Assembly (NCBI GenBank): GCA_013399875.1
Contig: VXAZ01008136.1
Location: 434,001 to 498,000 of the forward strand
From: Gymnorhina tibicen
Taxonomy: Eukaryota > Chordata > Aves > Passeriformes > Artamidae
Direction of reading: 5' to 3'
DNA: 64,000 bases
In this document: positions 1 to 11,100 of the stretch, piece by piece
How the letters are laid out: every line of letters begins with the position of its first letter
Numbering within the stretch: position 1 is the stretch's first letter
Notes under the pieces: generated by a model
Told to the model about the DNA's origin: nothing
Databases searched by the model: none
What the model saw: only the letters and a program-made list of their open reading frames with translations
Made by a program: the position numbers and the translations under genes

Positions 1-3000
1 TAAGTGCCCTCAGGGCCAGATCCTGTAGTGTGTGCTTAGCACACAGATGTGTTGCACTGACTTCCACAGAAGTAGAGGAACTGAACACATCACTGGATGC
101 ATTCATGTTTGTGCTTGGCAAGAAGGGACTCCCAAGTATTTAAAGCTAGCGTAAGTGATAATACACTACTACAATTATTATCATGTTACATGGCTGAATG
201 TGATACCACATACACTGGCCAAATCAATCTCCTAAAGCTCGGATTCTGTGAGGATTAGTGTAGAGAACCCTAAAAACCCCCACTGGATATGGCATGGTAC
301 CCCTGTAAACTCAGTGGAGCACTACTTAAATAAAGAAGTTCCAGTCGTACTGAGGAGGAGTAAATTGAGAGTGTCCAGAAAATGTAGGGGATATAAGTGT
401 GTTTAGATGCCAAATATCAATGTGTAGAAATTTCAGCTCAGGAAGTTTTAATGGAAGAAAGTAGCTCAATCACTCAGTACATTTTGCAACTTTAGCTGAA
501 AGTTTAACATCACAAAATGACATATTGCTATGCAGCTTTAAGAATCACACAAATGTATTCAATCACTTCCCCTGCTTTTCAAATCTGCTGTTCATTAAAA
601 GCTCTCCTCCTGTTTGCAGTTTCCAGTTTTCAAATGGATGACACAACCGATGCATAGCTTAATGTTCATTCTCATGAGTCATAATTAATAAATAATTGTA
701 TCACATACATAGAATCTTACAGGTACTCTTAAAATGGTTTTACAGTTCTATTAAATATATAGATAAAATAATCACTGCTATATAAAAAAAATCATTTTAA
801 AACAGCTGAACTCTCAAGCTTTGCATAAAATTCTGTAGACACATTCATTACAATCTAGAAACTCAATAAAAATACATTTTAGAGCTCAATCTCTCAAAAA
901 TATTCATGGCATTGAAAATTGATTGTCATTTTTTACTGTAGTCTGTGCTTGCCCTGCCTTTGCACTGATAATTTACTACAATTTGGCAAAAGCTGTATTC
1001 CAGTCAGTTGTAGACTATGTGACTGTTTAACTCATGTCTTCAGCTCTAAGTCATCTGTCCCATAAATGTTTAGTGGGGTTCTATCTTTAACACTTTCCTT
1101 GCACTTTCTATAAAATCACAATAAAACACTTTGCAGTTAAGTTATATGACTACAGTGACATTGAACCATCCTATTACAGTTGCCACTCAGAACGCTGCTT
1201 CTGTGAACACCAAACATCCTTTATCCAGTGATCCTCAAGGCACTTCCTGATGCTTACACTTCACAATGCTCTGCTACTCACATTTGCTCAAAACCAGTAG
1301 GTTTTAGAAAGAGTCTTAACAGATTAGTACCCCTGTGTATCTGAATTCAGCCACTAAATCAATATACCAAATGTGGTCAGTTCAAGCTTAGCATTTTTCA
1401 AAAACCCAGGAAGAATTCAGGAAAAACTTCCTGTGTTAAGACAGTGCACATATCTGTTGGAAAATGGGTAGACAATAGATTGCCCACCAGGCTTTAAACC
1501 CTCCACTACCACCAGACAGTCCCCTGGGCAGCAAGTTACAACAGGCTTTGCCATAGTGAATGTTTCATAATCAGGCTTTTAGGCAGTAGCTCAGAGTAGG
1601 CCACAAACCCCAAAACCAAGCAGTGTTGTGAGAACAGGGCACTTGCATTAAGGGATTGGATCCTGCACTGTGGAAGAAGAGATGCAGGCTCGCGAGTCAG
1701 TTTAACTGGGGGAAGCTGCTGCTTATGGAGATGTCACTCTTTACAGTTCCAGATAAAGGCAGAACTCTTCAATGTGGATACAGAAAAGCCTGTTAGAAGG
1801 ATTTTCCAGCTTCTTGCAGTGTTCTGTGTGAATCTTTTCTTTCTCACGCGAACTATCAAAACAGTAAGATGTTTTTTCTGTAACTATCTGAACACCTGGT
1901 GTTTGTCTGAGTCTTGTTACGGTACACTGGTGAAATGGATGGTTTAACACCTCACCCAATCACCCTGAGGGGTGGATGGGGTACTGACCAATATCCTTAT
2001 GGGATTAAGACATATAAGTGGATAATTAATTAATTAAATATCACATTTTCCTGCTGACTGCGCTTGGATTCATTTCCTGGTCTTTGCAATACTGCAACAC
2101 TTCAAGAGTTCAGTCTTTTTTTTAAGCACAGTTGACAACACCAGTATAGTCACTTTTAGTGCTTCACTCTGGATCTTCTCACCCTTAGAATGGCTTGGTA
2201 AGGTACACTGCTTCTGTTACAGCACACCCACAACGAAACAAACCCAAAAAATTGAAAGCAATGTAATACCAAGTATCATGGAATGACTTAGTATTTTTTT
2301 TTCATCTATTTTGGATGGAAGAAGCAATCTCTGTCTCTCAGTGGGATAGGCTGTACATCAATTGAAACACTGGTTGAGATGACCAATACAATTGCTGGAT
2401 GCTGTTTGACATTTAAACTGCTCATTTCAATGCTTCAGTCACTGTTCATCAGTGGGAGGTAACAAAGAAAACCTTGGGTTTTCTCCTTCTTGGACAAAAA
2501 TACTGTGTAATGACATTTCTGGCATCAGTGCATTCCTGTTCACCTTTCCATTCTTCATGGATGTCAGTTGTTTAGATAAGACATCCTGATTAATTTTCTA
2601 ACGAGGAAGGAAAGAAGACAGAAGGGAGCATACTGTACTTGATTGAACTTTGATAGCTGTAAAGCCCTACAAAGAGACTGTAATCCAACTCCAAATAGCC
2701 TCTGCTGAAGATTAATAAACATGGAAGAACCAGAGTAAAGATACAAAGGATCAGAAAAAGTTATCATAAACCAAAGAAGCCTATGAAGAGTGGAACATAA
2801 TGAAAAGCTGTCAACAGTTTTGTTCCAAACTAGTGTAGTACACTGCTGCTTGCTGCTATTAAATAGATGCCGTACCGCAGCCTGGTATTCCCTGGTTTTC
2901 AGGATAAGCATAAAACATTTCTTGTACTAAGTTTTATGCTTTCAGAGGAAAAAGCACTAACCCTTCAACTTTCTATTTTAGCCTACTTCCAGAAAGCACC

Positions 3001-4953
3001 TTCAAAAATTCTAATATAGGTTTTCTTTTGGAACAAAGTATCACTGTCTTCCACAACAAGCATGAACAGGTTCATGGATCACAAAATCAGATGATTCAAA
3101 ATGTTGATTGTTTTCATGAACAAGACGAAAGAAACGTATTTCTTTTTACTTATGCTGATTTAAACCAAATTAAGTTGGGACATTTGGATCTCTTCCTCCC
3201 AAGAACAATGGATCTTATTTCTAGGTTCATGAGGTGAATCCAGCTCTAGTCAACAGTGACAGGAGAGAATAGGAAAGATTTCAGCTTTGTTGAAAGGTGT
3301 TCAGAATTTTATCTTTAATGTTTAAGATCTCCTGTCATTCCTTACGTCTACTGAATTCTAACTGCAGCTCAGGAGAAAAATCCCAGGGGAACAAAAAGCT
3401 TATGAAGAAGAATGAAGTGTGATGGATGGTTAGGATTACCCCAGCAGATAACATGACTGCAGACAGGTTTTAAATACCTGCAAATAAATTGCTATATATT
3501 CTGATGTATCTTGATCCCAGATACTATTAGTTCATCTGAAAACTTAGCCAGGGTAGGGATACATTTTATGCTACATAAAATATGTAAAACTTACAGCCAT
3601 GTGATTTAATTTTCACTCGGTGTAAAATTATGAAACCCTTCATTTTAGGAAGCACATTGCAGTCAACCTTCCGAATTTTCAGGTGGAAGCAGCAATGCGA
3701 TGTAGTCTCATAAAGCATACCGTGAAACTAAAAATGTGCCAGTGAGAAGTAGTGACTTCACTAACAGTGACATGGAGAAAAGTTACTGCTATTAAATTGA
3801 AGACTTCTCTTTTGTCCTACAAAGCATGGATTACACCTTCTCTGGCAAAAATCCTCTACCAAATATCCTAAAGGGATCATTGATGTGGACAAAGATTAAA
3901 AGAGGCAGTAGCTCAGCTGTGCCCATGGACAAGCCACAGGAGTCTCTTCAGTTGCGTTAGGAAGTCAATACTGGTTGTCAACATTTCTCTGTATTTAGTT
4001 TTACATCCGTCATTTCTTTCTCAATTGATTTAGACACTTAAAAGATATTTCTAATTCTTTTACCATGCCCTGGTGCCTTAAGAGTAACCTCAGCAAAGAA
4101 GGTACCTATTATTTTTTGTATCTGCAAAAGAGAAATCATTATGCGATCTGTAAGGAAAAGCAGCAGAGAAATTAAAGCAGAAGCAGACTCAGTAGCACAT
4201 AAGTTACTCTTAAAAAACTTTAGTTTCTGGCCTGAGATTTCCCATATAAACTCTCCTAAGAAGCAGCTAGCACGTATGTTCTTCACACTTCTCCATATCC
4301 AATTTATTCCTGCAAATCAAACATACCAAAAGGTGCAGGATAAAAATGACTTTAAATCCTAAAACATCAAACTTCCCTACCCCAAAACCCTCAACCTGAT
4401 TTTGCTGCTCCACTGGATTTGCTACTGGAACTGTAATTAATTCCTGATGTGTTTCTCACTACCTGTAGCTCTGCTCTGCCTCCAAATCTTTCAAATAATT
4501 CCATGGAAAATGCAAAGAAGCATTTCTAGCCTTCCCCTTGCAGGTGGTCAGATCCAGAGGTAACTCAACACCATCCCTCTTCCACAACTGTCAGGCCCTA
4601 CATAGGAAAATGAAGCCAGAAGAATAATTTTTGAAGACTAGAGCTCTGAATTGTTCATACTTCTACTGATAATTATCTGGTTTTATTTAGCATCTTATAA
4701 AGCAAGGCACAAATGTACAAAATTGCATCTACTAAATCAGATAATTTTTATATATATTTACACAATTACCATAATATAAAACGTGCTTTGACACTGTCAT
4801 AGCACAACAGTAGCGGAATTGAGGACAACCTGATAATAAACACAAATACCAGGTCCTGGATTTCTCTTTGTGCTTCACCTGAAGGAACATATTCATATGC
4901 AGATACACAAAGCAATCCAGCCACCATCCTTTATTTTCCACACCTCACACAAA
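1..4953 (-). other. CLMN: CLMN 3' UTR and downstream flank, boundary not determined
   Basis: No coding sequence is supported here. The UTR begins at 4953. Minus-strand AATAAA hexamers occur at 4935-4930, 4687-4682 and 4308-4303. The first is only about 20 nt after the stop and is unlikely to be used; the next two would give UTRs of roughly 0.3 and 0.7 kb. Further ATTAAA-type variants and AT-rich stretches follow, so a much longer UTR cannot be excluded. The region is AT-rich and unique-looking, with a short AATT tandem near 2024-2038. In other vertebrates DICER1 lies on this side of CLMN, but none of it is visible here. Confidence 0.5.
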
Positions 4954-5107
4954 TCAAACTTTGTTGCTAAGAAGCTGTGGAAGGAGTAAAAGGCAGTAGA
5001 CCAGCACCCAGAAGAAAATGACGAAGTAGAATAGCTCTGGCTGCTCAAAAATTGTAATCTCATGAGTTGGTGCTGGAGTCTCACTTGCTTCCAAGTCCTT
5101 TTTCTTC
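4954..5107 (-). CDS. CLMN: CLMN exon 13: transmembrane tail and stop
   Basis: Coding part 154 bp: one G completing Gly, 50 codons, then TGA at 4956-4954. It begins KKKDLEASETPAPTHEITIF, followed by EQPEL and the hydrophobic run FYFVIFFWVLVYCLLLL, then PQLLSNKV at the C-terminus. With so few residues after the segment, the protein should be a tail-anchored membrane protein with the CH head in the cytosol (inference from topology). The acceptor is TCTCTCCTGTTTTCAG, strong. The F-W-x-L-V-Y-C-L-L-L-x-P-Q-L pattern agrees with the mammalian CLMN tail as I recall it. The 3' UTR continues in this exon below 4954. Confidence 0.94.
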
Positions 5108-8100
5108 CTGAAAACAGGAGAGAATTCAGTAAGAGGCAAGGAAAAGAAGAAAAAGCCTTCAGTGTTAATAATTATTGTGAATATCAGAGGGTGGACTAAA
5201 AGACAACAGTTTAATGAACCTTTTCAGTCTAGTCAGTTGGAGGGCCCCAGCTGGACTAGGAGGGCCATACTGGGTGTTAGCAGTGTGTTCCTTCCAGAGT
5301 CAACATAAGTAAGAATCTATCTTCTGAAAACTCCAGACAAATTCTCAGGTAGTTTAAGTACATGCCATTACAGCACAGCCCTCTGATGTAATATTTCCAC
5401 CAGTGAAAAAGATGCCCTTTTATTTTCAGAACAGTAAACATAGCGCTGGGCAACACATGTCACACTTCCACAATTTCACTTAGACACTGGATCTGACTTG
5501 ATATATTTTCTTCAAATTATCTACTTTCAGAGCTTCTCATGCTAGCCACTAGAATATTAAACAGAAAAAGCCCAAGACTTCCAACCAAGAAACCGACTAG
5601 CAGTTGGGGGTTTGCAGGACAACTCCAAAATTTCAACTTTCCAAATTTCCAGCTGTGGTTCATAAGGGCAAAGCCCAGTGGATTCTGCCAGCACCACTGA
5701 GCTCTCACAAAGACAAGGAAAGGTCTTATTTAAAAAGGCACAAGATGGTACAATCATTTTATAGTTTTCTAGTACTGTAAGAAAAACACTCTGGTAAACT
5801 GTTTTTAATCTACTTTTGGAGAAAAATGGTGTTTTTCTGGCTTGGAGCATCCTACTGGATATATATGAGTATTACACAAAATTCGCTTAATAGCAGCAAA
5901 TTGTACAACTGATACAACTGTAACAGCTATTTGTGTATTTTTTTTTAACAGAAGCGTAAGTGAGACCAGGCTAGTGGATCCTGATAATACTTTGTATGTT
6001 TTCTGCATCTAAATATAACACCTATTTTACCTAGAACTTCTGAGAGGTACTGTTCAGTATCAGCTAAGAGGCAAAACTTAACGCGATCCTTGTTTCTTAT
6101 AGATATTTAGACCCTAATACCAAAGGGATGCACGCTCTGTGTTCATGACGCGTCACCTTAAGTCTAAACTAAACACACATACAAATTATCAAAACTCATA
6201 GATGCTCCAGCAGAGGCCAGACCTCCACTGAAGTAATTGACTTTCCCTGGCACTGATCTCACTAAACATTGTTTTGACAGTCTTCCAAACCTGGAAGGAG
6301 TCATTGCTGCCAGAGGGCCTAACATCTGAAGTTCTCCCACTCTTTTCTTAGCCTGACATGTCCACCATGTGGGGAAAATGCTCAGAATCTTGCTTAGACA
6401 GCTAAATCTTTCAGGTCAAGAAACAGCAGTTTACTCAAGGGACAGATTGAGCAATAAGGAAATTTTGTATTTTACACCAATGGGAAATATGGACTCTGAG
6501 CCATTACAGAAGACAGTTGCTGCCATTATAATTAATTTCCAGCTCCCTTTGTATCAATCACTGCTAGTAGTACCTAGGAGTTACGGATTCCTTGCAAAAG
6601 TTTGTCTGAATAAGAACCACTCACCCAATGATTAATGGATTTTCACCCATATCTGTCATCTTCTGCTCGTTTACACCACAGGTTTCCTTAAACAAACCAG
6701 GAATAGATTAGATAACAGAAATAAAATTCAGCATCTCAGAAAGGTGATAACTGTGTATTTTATGCAAATTGTATCTAATGTTTGCTCAAATAAAATGAAA
6801 GTGTGCTTATAAACATATTCCCCATCAGAACATCCAGCACTGCAGTCTGGTGCACACACAGAAAAGGAAAAAAGTTGTGAAATAGGATTTTTTTGCTTTC
6901 AACTGCTTTCATCAGTTGAATAAAGCTCCCCTCATTCATATATATTTCTACTAGCTCTAACAGCATTGCAAAACTAAAGCATCTGTGTGAAACCTCCCTT
7001 TCATTGAACATTGGTTGCAGCATTTTTTTTAAAACTCTAAGATGGTCAGAATTTTATTTTTGCGTTGAAAAAAAGCCATATTCCTACCCTTGCTCAGCAT
7101 GCCCAGATTGCTGATGCTGTCCCTTCCTTCTGACTTTAAAAATAAAATTCCAGACCTCAGCTGTATAGTGTGCTCTCAAGAAGCCAGTATGAATCACATC
7201 TGTCATTAGGGGCGCAGTTTCATGTTACAACTAAAATTCTTTTAGGGTTAGCTGCTGCTGCTATTATACTGCTACTGTGAGGAAAAGGGACGGAGTCTGA
7301 TTTTTCAGAAATAGTGCTTTTCAGGAGACACCCAGCATTTTTGCAGGGTTGAGACCAGGGCACCAACATCATACAGAGAATGCAAAAACTAAAAGAAACT
7401 GGGGCAGCAAACAAAGGCAGCTTCAAACACGCAAAATGTTGCAGCTATACAACTATGATGAAGTAAGATTTAAAGTTACAATAGATTTAACTGTACTATT
7501 AGGTACTCCTTTGTGAATTCCTTCAAGGTTCAGTAACGTTTAGTATGTATTTAGGAGAGTTCAGTAAAACTTCGCAAGTATGCCTGGTTTTAGCACTAAA
7601 ATTCTTAGAAGCCACAAGACTTTCATACTGTCACAGGCCTTTTTACAGTGTGTGAACTTCTGGAGTTGAAGAGAACCAGAGAAACAGCAATAAATCAATG
7701 TCCACACTTACCTCCTCTGAAGCATTATGAGAAAACCTTTTTCGGAGATGAATGTTGGCATCACTGTCACTGCTTCTGAAATGTATGTAAAAGCAAAGTT
7801 TTTGAATTCATAAAGCTAAGTTAAAAAGAGACACTGCAAATTGACATGACAGGTTTAAGCTACACAAAACCACAAATATGCATTGTTGCATGTATTAGAA
7901 TACAGACTGGAATTTATCATGATAAAAATGATAAAAATGGCTTTGGGAAAATCTGACCCACAATAAAAAATTCATATGCTCAAAAAGGAATCTTTTGTGA
8001 AAAATTGTATCTCAGAGCATTTTTGCACCTTTGACATCATTAAGTGAGAGTATAACCAAGTGTTACAGCCATTGATATTAAAAAATTTTGGACTGACAAG

Positions 8101-11100
8101 GAACAGAAAGCTTGAAGTGGAGAACAGGTTTTTCTAAGCAAACTCTCAAATTCATTAGAGTGCTCCAGTGATAAGCATCAACAAATTACGGTTCATGTCC
8201 CACTCAAAGAGACTACCTAAGAATAAATTAGAACATAAGAAAAAACAGAAGTGAATGGAGCAAAATTAGCTGAGTGTCTCTGTACTGGGCCTGGCTGGGC
8301 TGCAGTTAAACTTTCCTAGAGCAGCCCCTTTAGTGCTGTGCTTTGTACATGAACCTAGAACGGTGCTGGTCCCACCCCAGTGGGCTGGGGCTGGGCAACA
8401 GGCTGGGAGGGGACACAGCCAGGAGAGCTGACCCAAACTGACTAAAGGGCAGTGAAACACACACTTGTTCTTATATCTGTCTTCTGAAGCAACCACTACA
8501 GCCTGCTTCCCAGGAAGTGGGAAGTGGCTGGACATTGCCCCTGCTGATGGGAAGCACAGAATAAATAAATTTTTTGGGGGTCTTCTTCTAATTTGCTTCC
8601 ACACATGGCCTTTGCCTTTTCTTTAAATTGCCTTTACCTCAACTCATGAGTTCTTCATCTTATTTTCTCTCCAACACCTCATTTACTTGTTCGTAACCAG
8701 AAAAAACATCCAAAAAGTATCTACTGGAATCAATCAGTGTCATGCTTCTACATAGTGTCACAATGCACATGGACTATTTCATCGACATTACAAAATACTC
8801 TCTCTGTTGGAAAAGCAGTTATAACACTTCCATGCTCAAAATGCACTGGGCTTCCACTTGGGTTTTGTGTGGCAAAGTTTGTAGCACAGTCAAATCAAGT
8901 CCCACTGAATCACTCAACATGTTTAAGAGAAACACAGGAAGAAGCCAATGAATCCCAATACTTCTTCCTAAAACAAGACTACAAGAAACATTCAGTGGAC
9001 AGGGCACAATTCAAAAGACCTGTTAGGTGTATTTAAGACAAAGTTAACATGAAATACCTGGTAAATTCCTGGAATTCAGCATTTTCTTCCAGGTTGTCTT
9101 GTGATAGAGTAGTAGTGGCAGCTTCTGAGATCTGCAAATCTTCAATCATGTTTTTCCCTTCCTCCTCCCTATTACTATTTTCTTCTGGTGTCTTTATGGC
9201 TATTGATAAATCCTCTAGATGTTCTACTATGGCCTGTTGAAATTAAGAAATGTTTTCCATTAGACAACAAGACTGATTCTTTACCCTTCCAAATATCTTA
9301 GTGGTGCAGCCTACTCAGACAATAAATTGCAGATAGTATGAGACTGAAAGTCTCACTGAAGAGAATAAAAAAGCAATTATTTTCTTGAAAATCTTTTGGG
9401 CTACACTGAGCTATAAAGTATCATCAGTCCGACATACATACATACATACATACATACATACATACATACATACATACAGTTGGAAGGTCAGATCTTTCAA
9501 TTACAAAGTCATGACATGACATGGCTCTTTGAGGCAATTCACTAGACTTTTTTAAATCTACCCCAAATTAGTCCTTCAAGTTAACAGCAAACTGACTTCA
9601 CTACTGTAGTTAGTGTGAGGACCAAAACATGTTCAAGCAACATGTCTAAGCAACATGTAAAGCAGCTTTAAATGTACACTCATTACTGAAAAACACTGTC
9701 AAAAATTACTGCACTAGAAAACATGTAAGGCACTTCAAAACTGGTGTCTGCAAGAGGAGATGCAGGAGCAAGCTGCCTAAACCAAATACCCTCAAACTGC
9801 CCACTTCTTTCTCCTCCTCCAGTGCAGACAAGCCTTCATTTTACCCACGTAACGTATCCTACTCAAATTGTTTTTTTAAGTTTTTGTAGGCAAACTTATT
9901 TGGATTCAGACAAAGATTATCATGGCCTGTATCCTTTCTTTAGAAGCAATACTAATTTTTGTTCATCTCATTATGGATTACTAAAAATACCCTCCTGGTA
10001 ATCTTTTATGCCTAGGGATTATACAGAAACCTCCAGCTATTTCAAAACATAATAAAATTTCATATTTTTTCCATACTATTAGCTAATCTTTTATGCTTGC
10101 GGATTGCAGAAGCCTCAAATTATTTTAAAACATAATATAAATTCACATTTTTGCAGTGCCATTAGTATTAGCGTTTATTTTCTCTTTTAATGTCAGATCT
10201 TCTCAGGGATCTGCAATTCCATTCATTCCAGTAGGGGGCTGTGGCAAACAGTGTAATGGAACAGGAAACCAGGTACATTTTAAATATTTCTCCAAAACAC
10301 TGCAAAATGAAAGCAAATGAAAACCACTGGGATCTGCTGCTAAGCCCATATATGTACACAAAGAAATGCTGGTAATAAAATAAAATAAAATACCTCAGGA
10401 TCTTGTGGAATGGTGGAATCTTGATGGTTGGTGGTCTTATTGCCATCTTCTTCTATTTCTAACTCTTCTACTAGTAATGGCACTTCTTTTTCATCAGAAG
10501 AATTCACGTGGCTGCTTGTTTTTGTAGTTTCCTCCTCGCTGTTCTCAGTATCTGTTTCTGATGGAGGGGTACCTAGCTTATTCTCCAAGTCTGGCTCTGG
10601 AGCATCTTCCTTGTAGTCCTCTTCTGCTAAATTCTCGTCATGTAAAACATCTGTTACAGTTTCAGAAGCAGCTTTTTCATTTCCTGTATCATAACCTTCG
10701 ATACAAGGCTCGAGGTAAGCGTTCAGAACTGCTGATATGGGAACATTATAATGTGGATAATAAAAGAGATCATGGGGTATCACGGATACTTTTGAAGAAC
10801 TGGGTAGCGCTTCAGCTGCAGACTCAACTTCATCACAGCTGTCCAGGTCCTCTGGAGTTTTAGGTACATCTGAGAGAGAGTCATCAGATGTTTCATGCTG
10901 TGTAGATAGTTCTTGGCTTTCGACATTAGAACCATTCAGTGAACAAGGGTTTGTTTCTATTGTCTCAAGGACAGATGATTCCTTTGTATGTTCATCTTGT
11001 GGAAGTGTCTGTATTTCCTCATCTAGAAGATGGAGAACATACTTCTGCGTCTCTTCTTGTTTTGAGGTATCTTCTGGTAAAAGAATTGAAGACTGGGGTT

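Larger units (their letters stand above)
9234..10393 (-). other. CLMN: CLMN intron 9
   Basis: 1160 bp. It holds a CATA-type microsatellite, an 85-bp tandem duplication and an ATTTT pentamer repeat touching the donor, each listed separately. The donor GTATTT is weak. A minus-strand AATAAA lies at 10179-10174. Confidence 0.8.

Noticed and set aside
4930..4935. Poly(A) signal about 20 nt after the CLMN stop
   Set aside because: It would leave almost no 3' UTR; later hexamers are more plausible.
5108..5139. ATG-initiated short protein containing the transmembrane segment
   Set aside because: The ATG precedes the intron 12 acceptor; the segment is the spliced CLMN C-terminus.
7220..7426. Relationship to the 49 kb inverted-repeat element through a shared short peptide (RILVVT)
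   Set aside because: The match is only a few residues and the surrounding DNA does not align.
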